From contig NZ_CP100390.1 in the NCBI RefSeq assembly GCF_026016465.1, positions 806,001 to 870,000 of the forward strand: a stretch of 64,000 nucleotides of DNA, read 5' to 3'. How positions within the stretch are numbered: the stretch's first letter is position 1; each line of letters starts with the position of its first letter. A model generated the notes under the pieces. It saw nothing but the letters and a program-made list of their open reading frames with translations, searched no databases and was not told the DNA's origin. The stretch comes from Alkalimarinus alittae. Its GTDB lineage: Bacteria; Pseudomonadota; Gammaproteobacteria; Pseudomonadales; Oleiphilaceae. This document shows, one piece after another, positions 1-9,898 of the stretch. A program made the translations under genes and the position numbers.

Positions 1-248
1 CGACGCGTAACTGTTTTATAGCGCATAATGAAATTAAAATGGAGTTAGTCGAGGGGCCCTTCCGTTATCTTTCTGGGGTCTGGCAGTTTAAGTCTCTTGA
101 GACGACAGCTTGCAAAGTAATGTTAAAGCTAGATTTTGATTTCGATAGCCAGTTGGCAAAGATGGCGTTGGCTTCGATATTTAATCAGGCTGCGAATACG
201 ATGGTCGATGCATTTTGTAAGCGAGCGAATGAGGTTTATGGAAACTAA
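1..248 (+). CDS. ratA: RatA-type ubiquinone-binding/START-like protein, C-terminal part
   Basis: The reading frame is open from the left edge (first full codon at base 3) to a TAA at 246-248, so only about 81 C-terminal residues are present. The segment contains the motif MELVEGPFRYLSGVWQF, typical of the SRPBCC/START-like RatA (YfjG) and coenzyme Q-binding Coq10 family. The next gene, rnfH, overlaps its end by 11 bases, the usual ratA-rnfH arrangement of gammaproteobacteria. In E. coli RatA has been described as a ribosome-association inhibitor, and its Coq10-like fold suggests quinone binding; which role applies here is not shown by the sequence. The 5' end lies outside the window. Confidence 0.85.
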   Translation, partial: TRNCFIAHNEIKMELVEGPFRYLSGVWQFKSLETTACKVMLKLDFDFDSQLAKMALASIFNQAANTMVDAFCKRANEVYGN

Positions 249-528
249 AAAAATTAAAGTGGAGGTTGCTTACGCAACGCCAGACGCGCAAAAAATTATT
301 GTCGTCGAAGTGCCCGAGGGGACGACTATGTATGACGCTGTTGTTCAATCGGGGATTGTTGGTGCTTTTCCGCAGATCAATATCGATACTGATAAAATGG
401 GAATTTTTGGTAAAGCGGTTAAGAACTCTAAAGATCATCAGTTGATAGAGGGTGATAGAGTTGAGATTTATCGGCCGCTGATTATTGACCCGAAACAGGC
501 AAGATTAAATAGAGCGGCAAAAAAATAA
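238..528 (+). CDS. rnfH: RnfH family ubiquitin-like protein
   Basis: Encodes 96 residues starting METKKIKVEVAY, with the beta-grasp pattern of the RnfH/YfjF family and the conserved central segment around GIFGKAV followed by GDRVEIYRPL. The ATG at 238 lies inside the end of ratA and has a GAGG-type ribosome binding site just upstream, suggesting translational coupling. A longer frame opens at 136, but its first 34 residues are out-of-frame ratA sequence and are not believable. The function of RnfH is poorly understood; it is named for occasional linkage to rnf genes, none of which are present here. Confidence 0.9.
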   Translation: METKKIKVEVAYATPDAQKIIVVEVPEGTTMYDAVVQSGIVGAFPQINIDTDKMGIFGKAVKNSKDHQLIEGDRVEIYRPLIIDPKQARLNRAAKK

Positions 529-546
529 ACCGAGCCTTGGCTCGGT
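519..546 (-). terminator. Intrinsic terminator of bamE
   Basis: An inverted repeat ACCGAGCC/GGCTCGGT (529-546) is followed, on the minus strand, by a T-rich run (complement of 519-528). It lies between the convergent rnfH and bamE genes and overlaps the rnfH stop codon, so it best serves bamE. Confidence 0.7.
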
Positions 547-570
547 ATTGTATCGGTAAGTTTTTAACGT

Positions 571-915
571 TTAGTAAGCGGGGTTGTCGTCTAATAGCTC
601 ACCGGTAAAGTGAGTATATTTGTTATCTTCAAAATACACAGTAATTAACTGCTGCTTAGTTTTTCCGCCTGCATACTGATAAGTGTATGCGTAGTTCTCG
701 TGAGTCTCATCAAATACATTGTCGACTAACGGGTTACCCAGTACAAAATGAACCTGACGTTTATTCATGCCTGGCTTTAGTTGGTCTAGCATGTCTTGTG
801 TAATGATGTTTCCCTGTTGAATATTGATTTTGTACACACCGGGGAATGAGCACCCTGTTATAGTGAGTAATAACGTGAACACGGGGATAAGTAACTTAAA
901 ACGGATTTTTTGCAT
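571..915 (-). CDS. bamE: Outer membrane assembly lipoprotein BamE (SmpA/OmlA)
   Basis: A small lipoprotein of the BAM complex, which folds beta-barrel proteins into the outer membrane. From the ATG at 915 it has a 21-residue signal peptide with a lipobox ending TGC (Cys22). The SmpA/OmlA domain follows, with the signatures GNIITQDMLDQLKPGM, VLGNPLVDN and YTYQY. The frame extends to a TTG at 945, but the ATG gives the normal signal peptide length. It diverges from fur, as in pseudomonads, where this gene is called omlA and shares its intergenic region with fur. About 114 residues, normal for the family. Confidence 0.93.
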   Translation of the reverse strand: MQKIRFKLLIPVFTLLLTITGCSFPGVYKINIQQGNIITQDMLDQLKPGMNKRQVHFVLGNPLVDNVFDETHENYAYTYQYAGGKTKQQLITVYFEDNKYTHFTGELLDDNPAY

Positions 916-1047
916 CTGAAATCGAATTCCACTATCTTTGGGCAATATTTTGAATGATACCTGATGTTATCGTGAACTGCGAAGGGATATGATGTGTCAG
1001 GTAGAGATTTTAACGTTCTTTGAATTAAAATGTCGTTGGTGTATGAG

Positions 1048-1455
1048 ATGGTTCAAGAAAATAATGAGTTACGCAAAGCGGGTTTAAAAGTTACTCTGCC
1101 GCGCGTTAAGATTTTAAATATGCTCGAAAGCGCAGATAACCATCACATGAGTGCTGAGGATGTGTATAAAGCGTTGCTAGATGCTGGAGAGGATGTGGGG
1201 TTGGCGACGGTATATAGAGTGCTGACCCAGTTTGAAAGTGCGGGTTTAGTGTTGCGCCATAATTTTGAAGGCGGGCATGCTGTTTTTGAAATGGCCACTG
1301 ATGATCATCACGATCATATGGTTTGCTCTACGACAGGTAAGGTTATTGAGTTCTGCGACCCTATTATCGAGCAAAGGCAGCACGAAATTGCCGAAGAACA
1401 TGGTTATGAGATTATAGATCACAGTCTCACATTATATGTTAAGCCAAAGAGTTGA
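1048..1455 (+). CDS. fur: Ferric uptake regulator Fur
   Basis: An iron-dependent repressor with the N-terminal winged-helix signatures LRKAGLKVTLPRVKIL and GLATVYRVLTQFESAGLV, then the metal-sensing HHDHMVC region. I chose the ATG at 1048 (MVQENNELRKAGL) because it matches the start of E. coli and Pseudomonas Fur; an in-frame ATG at 1030 would add six residues. Like Pseudomonas Fur, it has one Cys in the HMVC motif but lacks the second Cys of the E. coli CxxC pair and the C-terminal Cys pair, so the structural zinc site of E. coli Fur is not conserved. It is divergent from bamE. Confidence 0.95.
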   Translation: MVQENNELRKAGLKVTLPRVKILNMLESADNHHMSAEDVYKALLDAGEDVGLATVYRVLTQFESAGLVLRHNFEGGHAVFEMATDDHHDHMVCSTTGKVIEFCDPIIEQRQHEIAEEHGYEIIDHSLTLYVKPKS

Positions 1456-1465
1456 TGATTAACGG

Positions 1466-1493
1466 CTAACGCTTGTCGAGTGACTGGCGTTAG
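1466..1493. terminator. Weak hairpin between convergent fur and recN
   Basis: A 7-bp inverted repeat CTAACGC/GCGTTAG separated by 14 bases lies in the 77-base gap between the fur and recN stop codons. No clean T-run follows, so termination here is only likely, not clear. Confidence 0.35.
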
Positions 1494-1532
1494 TCATATT
1501 CACTAAGTTTAATTAAAGTTAAAGTTAAAAAG

Positions 1533-3227
1533 TCAAATCTCTAACGCTGTCGCACTCAGCATCTCACGTGCATGAGCGAGCGTTTGCTCTGTCATGTTGA
1601 TCCCCCCTAGCATTCGTGCAACTTCTTCTGTTCTGCCTTCTTTATTGAGTTTCGTTATTTTGGAATGGGTTTCTTTCTTATTGGTTTGTTTGCTGACAAA
1701 CAGATGGTGGTGCCCTTGAGAGGCGACTTGGGGTTGGTGTGTAATGCAGAGTGCTTGGCCTTTTTCGCCTAGCGCCCGTAGTAATCGACCCACAACCTCT
1801 GCTGTGCCTCCGCCAATTCCGACATCGACTTCATCAAATACCAGAGTGGGGATGGCCGATGTTTGTGCGGTGACGACTTGGATGGCAAGACTAATACGCG
1901 ATAGCTCGCCACCGGATGCCACTTTATTTAAAGGTTTGGGAGGTTGCCCAGGGTTGGCGCTGACTAAAAATTCAATGTCTTCTAGGCCGTTGCGTGTAAA
2001 GATATTGTCGGGGAGGGGGCTTATTTGAGTAATAAATTTAACTGATGGCATGCCTAGTTCAGATAGTTGGCCTGCGATCTTTTTATCTAGCGTGAGTGCT
2101 GTTTTGATTCGTGCTTGGCTGAGTTTTCTCGCGGTGGTTAAATATTTTTCGGCGAGCTCGGCTGTTTCCGTTGTTAGTATTTCAATGTTGCCATCACCGT
2201 CCTCAAAAGACTTTAATTCATCAACTAATGACTGGTGCAGTGCAGGTAGTTCTTCGGGGGTTGTTTTGTGTTTGCGTGCTAGTTGGTAAATGGCGCTGAG
2301 GCGTTCGTCTACTTCTTGTAGTCGAGTGGGGTCGATTTCAAAGTGATCAACAAATCCTCGAATGCTGTGGGTTGCTTCATCAACTTGTATCAGGGCTTCT
2401 GAAAGTAAGTTTTGAGCTTCAAAGAGCGCTTCATGTTTTACTGGGAGAGCGTCTAATGTATGTAAGGCGTGAGACAGTATTGACTGGACAGTAGACTCGC
2501 CATCGCTACAGGCTTGAAGTACTTCGTGACCGCTACTTAAAAGTTGTTCGGCATGACTGAGCGACTGTTGCTCTTTTTCTAGCTCTGGCAGCTCCTCTGC
2601 GGTAAGGCCGAGTTCGTTAAGTTCTTTTACTTGATATTTTAGCAGCTGAAGCCTTGCGTCCTGCTCATCTTGATTGTTTTTTAATTGCTCAAGTTTTTGC
2701 GCTTTATCTGACCATGATTTGTAGTGTGTAGCTACGTCTTGCGCTTGCTTTTTTAAGTTGCCGTATTCATCAATTAATCGTCGGTGAGTCTCTTTTTTGA
2801 GTAAAGATTGATGCTCGTGCTGGCTGTGAATGTCTATCAGCATTTCGCCTACTTCTCGTAGGTTGCTTAATGCGCTAGGTTGGCCATTGATGTAGCCTCG
2901 AGAACGACCTTCGCTGGTAATGACTCGGCGCAGGATGCACTCATATTGGTCATCTAGGTCACTGTCGTTATGTAGGTCGTTTGCTTTCAGCCATGCTTGT
3001 GCATTAGGAATATTGCTGATATCAAAAACGGCAGAAATGTCTGTTCGGTCTGCGCCATGCCTAACAAGGCCGCTATCTGCTCTATCGCCTAAGGTTAGCC
3101 CTAGCGCATCGAGGATAATAGATTTACCCGCGCCGGTTTCACCTGTAATAACGCTCATCCCTCGCTCAAAAAACAGCTCAACATGATCGGCTATGGCCAA
3201 GTTGTCCACTGTAAGTTGCGTAAGCAT
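1533..3227 (-). CDS. recN: DNA repair ATPase RecN
   Basis: An SMC-like ATPase of double-strand break repair. The 564-residue product starts MLTQLTVDNLAI. It shows the Walker A motif GETGAGKS near residue 32, a long helical coiled-coil middle, and a C-terminal ABC signature (ASGGELSRISLA) with Walker B (TLVFDEVDVGIGG). The ATG at 3227 is preceded by GGAG at good spacing; an upstream in-frame start at 3239 is less likely because E. coli RecN begins at the equivalent MLAQLTI. A LexA-type box lies 31 bases upstream, in keeping with the SOS control known for recN. Confidence 0.96.
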   Translation of the reverse strand: MLTQLTVDNLAIADHVELFFERGMSVITGETGAGKSIILDALGLTLGDRADSGLVRHGADRTDISAVFDISNIPNAQAWLKANDLHNDSDLDDQYECILRRVITSEGRSRGYINGQPSALSNLREVGEMLIDIHSQHEHQSLLKKETHRRLIDEYGNLKKQAQDVATHYKSWSDKAQKLEQLKNNQDEQDARLQLLKYQVKELNELGLTAEELPELEKEQQSLSHAEQLLSSGHEVLQACSDGESTVQSILSHALHTLDALPVKHEALFEAQNLLSEALIQVDEATHSIRGFVDHFEIDPTRLQEVDERLSAIYQLARKHKTTPEELPALHQSLVDELKSFEDGDGNIEILTTETAELAEKYLTTARKLSQARIKTALTLDKKIAGQLSELGMPSVKFITQISPLPDNIFTRNGLEDIEFLVSANPGQPPKPLNKVASGGELSRISLAIQVVTAQTSAIPTLVFDEVDVGIGGGTAEVVGRLLRALGEKGQALCITHQPQVASQGHHHLFVSKQTNKKETHSKITKLNKEGRTEEVARMLGGINMTEQTLAHAREMLSATALEI

Positions 3228-3257
3228 GAGCGTCTCCACTTAATATTTAATAATGAT

Positions 3258-3273
3258 ATGTTTGGATATACAG
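3258..3273 (-). promoter_or_regulatory. LexA (SOS) box upstream of recN
   Basis: On the minus strand the sequence CTGTATATCCAAACAT matches the consensus CTGT-N8-ACAG at seven of eight fixed positions, with an AT-rich spacer. It lies 31 bases before the recN start. recN is a classical SOS gene, which supports the call. Confidence 0.8.
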
Positions 3274-3365
3274 TAGTATGTATTAATTCGCTATGGAGTC
3301 AATATCTTAAACTTTAAAAAAATGAAAAATATTTAACCTGGAGGTAAAACAGTCAAAAAATTACC

Positions 3366-3393
3366 CTTGAAACCCTGTTTATTGCGCCCATAT
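3366..3393 (+). promoter_or_regulatory. Sigma32 heat-shock promoter of grpE
   Basis: CTTGAAA (3366-3372) and CCCATAT (3387-3393) are separated by 14 bases. Both elements match the sigma32 consensus (CTTGAAA, CCCATNT). The promoter sits about 55 bases before the grpE start codon. Confidence 0.88.
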
Positions 3394-3449
3394 AGGCAGT
3401 TAGATTAAAGAATATCGTTTAATAGTTTATGAGCGCGGAGGAATTCTGA

Positions 3450-4073
3450 GTGAGTGTAGAAGAAGAGAAGGTTGATAATAACCCCGAACAAACACCCCAC
3501 GATCATGAGGTGTTAGATGCTGAGTTGGAGCAAAACGCTCAGGCTGAAGAGGCTGAAGAGGTAGAGGCTTCATCAGACGGTGAGAAAGATTGGCAAAAAG
3601 AAGCTGCACTTCTTCAGGAGCAGGTTTCAGCATTAAAAGATCAAGCGTTGCGAGCGACTGCAAATGCGCAAAATATTAGACGTCGATCTGAAAAAGACGT
3701 TGAGAAAGCCCACAAGTTTGCACTAGAAAAGTTTTCTAAAGAGTTGCTGCCAGTGGTTGATAGTCTCGAGAAGACGATTGAAAGCAGTCAAGCTGAGCAA
3801 GGTGAAAAAAGTGCGTTGGTTGAAGGTGTAGAAATGACATTATCGATCCTGGTTTCAGGGTTGAAAAAGTTCAATGTTGAGCAGGTTGATCCAGCGGGCG
3901 AACCGTTTGACCCTGAGTTGCATGAAGCGATGTCGCTGGTCGATGCGCCCGATGCAGAACCAAATTCTGTTATTGCTGTGATCCAAAAAGGTTATACGTT
4001 AAATGGGCGTTTGATTCGTCCTGCAATGGTTATGGTTGCAAAAGGTTCAGCAAAAATCGACGAGCAGGCTTGA
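3450..4073 (+). CDS. grpE: Nucleotide exchange factor GrpE
   Basis: The exchange factor releases ADP from DnaK. The 207-residue protein has an acidic disordered N-terminus, a long dimerisation helix (QEQVSALKDQALRATANAQNIRRR) and the C-terminal beta domain signatures FDPELHEAMS and VIQKGYTLNGRLIRPAMVMVAK. The start is GTG at 3450, with a strong GGAGG eight bases upstream (3437-3441). It heads the grpE-dnaK-dnaJ cluster and has its own sigma32-type promoter. Confidence 0.96.
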   Translation: MSVEEEKVDNNPEQTPHDHEVLDAELEQNAQAEEAEEVEASSDGEKDWQKEAALLQEQVSALKDQALRATANAQNIRRRSEKDVEKAHKFALEKFSKELLPVVDSLEKTIESSQAEQGEKSALVEGVEMTLSILVSGLKKFNVEQVDPAGEPFDPELHEAMSLVDAPDAEPNSVIAVIQKGYTLNGRLIRPAMVMVAKGSAKIDEQA

Positions 4074-4096
4074 AAAAAAATAATTGAGGCCAATAT
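4069..4096 (+). promoter_or_regulatory. Probable second sigma32 promoter, upstream of dnaK
   Basis: CTTGAAA at 4069-4075, overlapping the grpE stop codon, is followed after 14 bases by CCAATAT (4090-4096), a six-of-seven match to the sigma32 -10 element. The spacing equals that of the grpE promoter. It would give dnaK transcription independent of grpE. Confidence 0.7.
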
Positions 4097-4193
4097 AAGT
4101 CAGTAACTCAATTAAGAATCGAATGTACGGGTTAAATACAGCGTACATTTCAATTGAATACAGAAATTACGAAATTAGGTTTGGAGTATATAT

Positions 4194-6113
4194 ATGGGCA
4201 AGATCATAGGTATCGATTTAGGAACAACTAACTCATGTGTTGCTATCCTCGATGGTGAAAAAGCACGCGTAATTGAAAACGCTGAAGGCGATCGTACTAC
4301 TCCGTCTATCGTTGCTTACACCGATGACGAAATATTAGTAGGTCAGTCAGCAAAGCGTCAGTCAGTAACTAACCCTAACAACACGCTGTTTGCTATCAAG
4401 CGTCTGATTGGTCGTCGTTTTGAAGATGACGTTGTTCAAAAAGACATCAAAATGGTGCCTTATAAAATCACTAAAGCAGACAACGGTGATGCATGGGTAG
4501 ACATTAAAGGTGATAAGAAAGCGCCACCTCAGATTTCTGCTGAAATTCTTAAGAAGATGAAGAAGACAGCTGAAGATTACTTAGGTGAAGCGGTGACTGA
4601 AGCGGTTATCACTGTACCAGCTTACTTTAACGACTCTCAGCGTCAGGCAACTAAAGATGCGGGCCGTATAGCGGGCTTGGAAGTTAAACGTATTATCAAC
4701 GAGCCAACAGCTGCAGCACTTGCTTACGGCCTAGATAAGCGTGGTGGCGATTCAACTATTGCTGTTTATGACTTGGGTGGTGGTACGTTTGACGTATCTA
4801 TTATCGAAATCGCAGACGTTGATGGCGAAATGCAGTTTGAAGTATTAGCGACTAACGGTGATACGTTCTTGGGCGGTGAAGACTTTGACTCACGTTTGAT
4901 TGAATATTTGTCTGCAGAATTTAAGAAAGACAGCGGAATTGACTTAACGGGTGATCCGTTAGCGATGCAGCGTCTAAAAGAAGCGGCAGAGAAAGCAAAA
5001 GTTGAGCTATCAAGCTCTCAGCAGACTGATGTAAACCTTCCTTACATTACTGCAGATGCGAGTGGACCTAAGCACCTTAACGTTAAAGTGACACGTTCTA
5101 AGTTAGAGTCTTTGGTTGAAGAGTTGGTTAAGCGTAGCTTAGAGCCTTGTAAGATGGCACTTAAAGATTCTGGTTTAAGCATGTCAGAAATCGATGATGT
5201 TATCTTGGTGGGTGGTCAGTCTCGTATGCCACTTGTTCAGAAAGAAGTTGAAGCATTCTTTGGTAAAGAGCCACGTAAAGATGTTAACCCTGATGAGGCT
5301 GTAGCAATTGGCGCGGCAATTCAGGCAGGTGTGTTGTCTGGTGATGTAACTGACGTATTGTTGCTTGACGTGACGCCTTTGACATTAGGTATTGAAACAA
5401 TGGGTGGTGTTGCTACTGCCTTGATCGACAAAAACACAACGATACCTTCTAAGAAATCACAGGTGTTCTCGACTGCAGACGATAATCAGTCAGCTGTAAC
5501 GATTCATGTTGTACAAGGTGAGCGTAAGCAGGCTGCCCAGAACAAATCATTGGGTCGTTTTGACTTGGCGGACATTCCTCCGGCGCCACGCGGAATGCCT
5601 CAGATTGAAGTTACCTTTGATATTGATGCAAACGGTATTTTGAACGTTTCAGCAAAAGATAAAGCGACAGGAAAAGAACAGTCAATTGTTATCAAGGCGT
5701 CTTCTGGCTTGTCTGACGATGAAGTTGAAAGCATGGTTCAGGATGCAGAAAGTCATGCTGAAGAAGATCGTAAGTTTGAAGAGCTTATTACTGTTCGCAA
5801 CCAGGCTGACGGCATGATTCACGCAGTTAGAAAGACGTTAACAGAAGCGGGCGACAAAGCGACCGCTGAAGAGAAAGAGCAGATTGAGACCGCTATCACT
5901 GAGCTTGAAGAAGCTATAAAGGGTGATGATAAGGATGATATCGAAGCTAAGACTCAAAAGTTGACTGAAGCGTCTTCTAAGTTGGCTGAAAAGTTGTACG
6001 CTGAACAAGCTCAATCTGCTGAAGGTGCTACTGCACCTGAAGGCGAAAGTGCGCAATCACAAGACGATGTGGTTGATGCAGAGTTTGAGGAAGTTAAAGA
6101 CGATAAGCAGTAA
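4194..6113 (+). CDS. dnaK: Hsp70 chaperone DnaK
   Basis: The major ATP-dependent chaperone, 639 residues, the normal length. The nucleotide-binding domain shows [11 protein letters not shown] at the N-terminus, the phosphate motif [13 protein letters not shown] and the adenosine motif [11 protein letters not shown]. The linker reads [15 protein letters not shown] and the substrate-binding domain and lid follow, ending in the acidic tail [16 protein letters not shown] typical of bacterial DnaK. The ATG at 4194 has a TTGGAG site upstream. It acts with the neighbouring GrpE and DnaJ. Confidence 0.98.
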   Translation: MGKIIGIDLGTTNSCVAILDGEKARVIENAEGDRTTPSIVAYTDDEILVGQSAKRQSVTNPNNTLFAIKRLIGRRFEDDVVQKDIKMVPYKITKADNGDAWVDIKGDKKAPPQISAEILKKMKKTAEDYLGEAVTEAVITVPAYFNDSQRQATKDAGRIAGLEVKRIINEPTAAALAYGLDKRGGDSTIAVYDLGGGTFDVSIIEIADVDGEMQFEVLATNGDTFLGGEDFDSRLIEYLSAEFKKDSGIDLTGDPLAMQRLKEAAEKAKVELSSSQQTDVNLPYITADASGPKHLNVKVTRSKLESLVEELVKRSLEPCKMALKDSGLSMSEIDDVILVGGQSRMPLVQKEVEAFFGKEPRKDVNPDEAVAIGAAIQAGVLSGDVTDVLLLDVTPLTLGIETMGGVATALIDKNTTIPSKKSQVFSTADDNQSAVTIHVVQGERKQAAQNKSLGRFDLADIPPAPRGMPQIEVTFDIDANGILNVSAKDKATGKEQSIVIKASSGLSDDEVESMVQDAESHAEEDRKFEELITVRNQADGMIHAVRKTLTEAGDKATAEEKEQIETAITELEEAIKGDDKDDIEAKTQKLTEASSKLAEKLYAEQAQSAEGATAPEGESAQSQDDVVDAEFEEVKDDKQ

Positions 6114-6123
6114 TAATGATGAC

Positions 6124-6152
6124 TTAACCGCTTGGATATATCAGGCGGTTAA
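6124..6152 (+). terminator. Hairpin after dnaK (first)
   Basis: An 8-bp inverted repeat TTAACCGC/GCGGTTAA with a 13-base loop lies just after the dnaK stop codon. No T-run follows; it may protect the message end or act with the next hairpin. Confidence 0.4.
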
Positions 6153-6173
6153 GGTCTGAGGTATACTGTACAA

Positions 6174-6201
6174 ATAACGCGGGGGTTTACTCCCGCGTTA
6201 T
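6174..6201 (+). terminator. Strong hairpin between dnaK and dnaJ
   Basis: A perfect 10-bp stem ATAACGCGGG/CCCGCGTTAT with an 8-base loop, lacking a T-run. It probably stabilises the dnaK message or partly terminates it, lowering dnaJ expression relative to dnaK. Confidence 0.5.
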
Positions 6202-6313
6202 GCTGTAAAGCAAATAGAGATTTTAATGTAGATTAGGGTTCGTGGTGTTGTGTAAAGTTAAGCACAAGGCTAGCGATCTTTAGCTACCAGAACCGAAGCG
6301 CAGTAGAGCATCT

Positions 6314-7447
6314 ATGTCAAAGCGAGATTATTACGAGATCCTCGGAGTGTCAAAATCCGCGGACGAAAAAGAAGTTAAAAAAGCCTATCGACGACTGGCG
6401 ATGAAGTTCCATCCTGACCGTAATTCTGATGATGCGGAAGCAGAGAATAAGTTTAAAGAGGCCACAGAGGCTTACGAAATTCTCTCTGATTCAGAAAAGC
6501 GAGCAGCCTATGATCAGTACGGTCATGCAGGTGTTGATGGGAGTGCTGGTGGTGGCTTTGGCGGCGGAAACGGTAATTTCAGTGATATTTTTGGTGACGT
6601 TTTTGGTGATATCTTCGGTGGTGGAGGCGGCGGTGGACGCAGTCGAACCACGCGAGGTGCTGATTTAAGGTATACGCTAGATCTTGATTTAGAAGATGCA
6701 GTAAAAGGTACGACAGTAAAAATTCGAGTACCCACTCAGGTTAATTGTACAGAGTGTGACGGCAGTGGTGCAGAGAAAGGGTCTAAGCCAGAAACTTGTG
6801 GTACCTGTCACGGTGCTGGGCAAGTGCGTATGCAGCAGGGCTTCTTCTCTGTGCAGCAAACCTGCCCTCATTGCCGGGGTCGCGGAAAGGTCATTAAGAA
6901 GCCGTGTAAGAGTTGTCATGGTGCAGGCTTAAAAGAAGAGCAGAAAACACTTTCAGTTAAAGTGCCGGCAGGTGTTGATACTGGCGATAGAATTAGACTT
7001 GCAGGAGAAGGTGAGGCTGGGGCGCAAGGCGGGCCTTCTGGTGATCTATATGTGCAAATTGCAGTAAGAGAGCATCCTATTTTTGTTAGGGATGGTAAAA
7101 ATCTTTACTGCGATGTGCCTATTACATTTGTTGATGCGGCGTTGGGCGGTGAGCTTGAGGTTCCTACTTTAAATGGTCGTGTTAAACTAAAAATCCCTGC
7201 GGAAACTCAGACCGGTAAGTTATTCCGTTTGCGTGGAAAGGGTGTAGCGCCTGTTCGCGGCGGTGGAGCGGGTGATCTACTTTGCCGTGTGACGGTAGAG
7301 ACGCCAGTAAATTTGAGCAAGAAACAAAAAGATATGCTTAAAGAGTTGCATGCCACGATGGAGTCTGGAGGGGATAGTCAGCACGCTCCTCATAAGCACT
7401 CTTGGTTTGAGGGTGTTAAAAACTTTTTTGAAGATATGAAATTCTAA
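6314..7447 (+). CDS. dnaJ: Chaperone DnaJ (Hsp40)
   Basis: The 377-residue co-chaperone stimulates DnaK ATPase activity. It has the J domain with HPD (KFHPDRN) at about residues 5-70, a Gly/Phe-rich linker ([17 protein letters not shown]), four zinc repeats ([32 protein letters not shown]) and the C-terminal substrate-binding domains. It follows dnaK after 200 bases that hold two hairpins, and a clear intrinsic terminator follows the gene. Confidence 0.98.
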   Translation: MSKRDYYEILGVSKSADEKEVKKAYRRLAMKFHPDRNSDDAEAENKFKEATEAYEILSDSEKRAAYDQYGHAGVDGSAGGGFGGGNGNFSDIFGDVFGDIFGGGGGGGRSRTTRGADLRYTLDLDLEDAVKGTTVKIRVPTQVNCTECDGSGAEKGSKPETCGTCHGAGQVRMQQGFFSVQQTCPHCRGRGKVIKKPCKSCHGAGLKEEQKTLSVKVPAGVDTGDRIRLAGEGEAGAQGGPSGDLYVQIAVREHPIFVRDGKNLYCDVPITFVDAALGGELEVPTLNGRVKLKIPAETQTGKLFRLRGKGVAPVRGGGAGDLLCRVTVETPVNLSKKQKDMLKELHATMESGGDSQHAPHKHSWFEGVKNFFEDMKF

Positions 7448-7492
7448 GTCCTATTGTTTAGTTCTCGGGTTTGCATATCCAGCAATTAAATT

Positions 7493-7518
7493 CGGGGCTT
7501 ATTAGCCCCGTTTTTTTT
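7493..7518 (+). terminator. Intrinsic terminator of dnaJ
   Basis: CGGGGCT/AGCCCCG forms a 7-bp stem with a TATT loop, followed by eight T. It closes the grpE-dnaK-dnaJ unit. Confidence 0.93.
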
Positions 7519-7563
7519 GAGCTAAAAACATAGTTAATTAGTGATTAGTTAAAAGAGAGTTAA

Positions 7564-8370
<807 letters not shown>

Positions 8371-8557
8371 CTAGAGCGCTTTTCGGGTGTTGCGATTTTA
8401 AAAGAGTTAATTGTTTCGTAGACATTTTCATGTGAAAAAAGTAAAATGATAGAGTTTGAGTGTGGTTAAGATCCTTTTGGCTGGGATCAAAAGTGCGCTC
8501 AGGTTCGATAAATACGCAGAGTGTAAGTCGTATTGAACTAATACTGGAATTCATAAT

Positions 8558-8598
8558 AAAAAGCGAGGTCGGAGAATTTTCTCTCATCTCGCTTTTTT
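8558..8598 (+). terminator. Terminator-like hairpin in the carA leader
   Basis: AAAAAGCGAG (8558-8567) pairs with CTCGCTTTTT (8588-8597); a smaller inner stem GAGAA/TTCTC lies within, and the outer stem ends in a T-run. It stands 52 bases before carA. It may simply end dapB transcription, or act as an attenuator for carAB; no leader peptide or competing anti-terminator was recognised. Confidence 0.75.
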
Positions 8599-8649
8599 AC
8601 AAATTGAATCGGTGTTTTATAAGCCCTGGCCAATCGATTTAAAGAGGAA

Positions 8650-9786
8650 ATGGCGTTGACTAAACCTGCAATTCTTGCCCTTGAAGATGGAAGTATCTTT
8701 AAGGGGGTTTCTATCGGTGCAAATGGGCAATCTAGCGGAGAAGTGGTTTTTAATACATCCATGACCGGCTATCAGGAAATCCTGACTGACCCATCCTATG
8801 CCCGCCAGATTGTAACCCTAACCTATCCACATATCGGTAACACAGGGGTTAATTCTGAAGATGTTGAGTCGGATTCTGTTTCGGCTGCAGGTCTCGTAAT
8901 TCGTGATTTACCTTTATTAGCTAGCAACTGGCGTTCCGAAAAGACGCTGGATGCGTATCTTGCTGAAAATAACATTGTCGCTATTGCAGATATCGATACT
9001 CGTCGTTTAACTCGCCTTCTTCGTGAAAAAGGTGCGTTGAATGGTTGTATTATTGCGGGTGATGATGTGTCTGAAAGTGCGGCGCTTGAAGCTGCTAAGC
9101 AATTTCCTGGCCTGAAAGGCATGGATTTAGCGAAAGAAGTAACTCGATCTGAGGTTTCATCTTGGGATGAATCGAGCTGGGACTTGGCGACAGGTTACGG
9201 CAAAAATGAAGATGATTCGTTCCATGTAGTGGCTTATGACTTTGGTTGTAAACATAACATTTTAAGAATGTTGGCAGATCGTGGTTGCCGCTTAACTGTA
9301 GTGCCAGCCCAAACACCGGCGGCAGATGTGTTGGCAATGAACCCAGACGGAATCTTTTTGTCTAATGGGCCTGGTGACCCAGAACCATGTGATTATGCTA
9401 TTGCTGCGATCAAAGAATTTTTGTCTGCAAAAGTGCCTGTTTTTGGTATTTGCTTAGGGCATCAGTTACTGGCATTGGCAAGTGGTGCACAGACGTTAAA
9501 AATGAAGTTTGGACATCATGGTGCAAACCATCCTGTTCAGTGCTTAGCTGATGGGACCGTGATGATAACAAGTCAGAATCATGGCTTTGCGGTTGATGAG
9601 GCTTCGTTGCCTGATAACATCGAAGCAACGCACAAATCTTTGTTTGATGGCTCGCTGCAAGGGATTCGTAGAACGGATACGCCTGCATTTAGTTTTCAGG
9701 GACACCCAGAAGCAAGCCCTGGCCCTCATGATGTTGCGCCATTGTTTGACCAGTTTATTGAGTCGATTAGAACGTATCGCTCATAA
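8650..9786 (+). CDS. carA: Carbamoyl-phosphate synthase small subunit
   Basis: The glutaminase subunit supplies ammonia to CarB for carbamoyl phosphate, used in arginine and pyrimidine synthesis. The 378-residue protein has the N-terminal domain ([22 protein letters not shown]) and a class I glutamine amidotransferase domain. The nucleophile Cys lies in FGICLGHQ near residue 269, and the His-Glu pair in QGHPEASPG near 352. The ATG at 8650 follows AAAGAGGA. carB lies 112 bases downstream. Confidence 0.98.
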   Translation: MALTKPAILALEDGSIFKGVSIGANGQSSGEVVFNTSMTGYQEILTDPSYARQIVTLTYPHIGNTGVNSEDVESDSVSAAGLVIRDLPLLASNWRSEKTLDAYLAENNIVAIADIDTRRLTRLLREKGALNGCIIAGDDVSESAALEAAKQFPGLKGMDLAKEVTRSEVSSWDESSWDLATGYGKNEDDSFHVVAYDFGCKHNILRMLADRGCRLTVVPAQTPAADVLAMNPDGIFLSNGPGDPEPCDYAIAAIKEFLSAKVPVFGICLGHQLLALASGAQTLKMKFGHHGANHPVQCLADGTVMITSQNHGFAVDEASLPDNIEATHKSLFDGSLQGIRRTDTPAFSFQGHPEASPGPHDVAPLFDQFIESIRTYRS

Positions 9787-9898
9787 GTTTTACGCCGTCT
9801 ACTCATGTTTATCATGAGGTTTGATAGCAACGTTTATTGACTGGAGGCGCTTTAAAAGCGGTCTCTGGATTAAAACAGATATAGATGGACTGAATTCT

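Noticed and set aside
136-237. N-terminal extension of RnfH from 136
   Set aside because: The residues are out-of-frame ratA sequence and the ATG at 238 matches the family start.
916-1047. Fur box for autoregulation between bamE and fur
   Set aside because: AT-rich fragments with GATA/ATGATA were seen but no acceptable 19-base match to the Fur box.
1303-1374. Loss of the second Cys of the Fur zinc motif as a defect
   Set aside because: Pseudomonas Fur has the same single-Cys form and works, so this is a lineage trait.
8460-8642. Short frame in the carA leader that could be a regulatory leader peptide
   Set aside because: No ribosome binding site, no codon run tied to arginine or pyrimidines, and it runs through the terminator hairpin.
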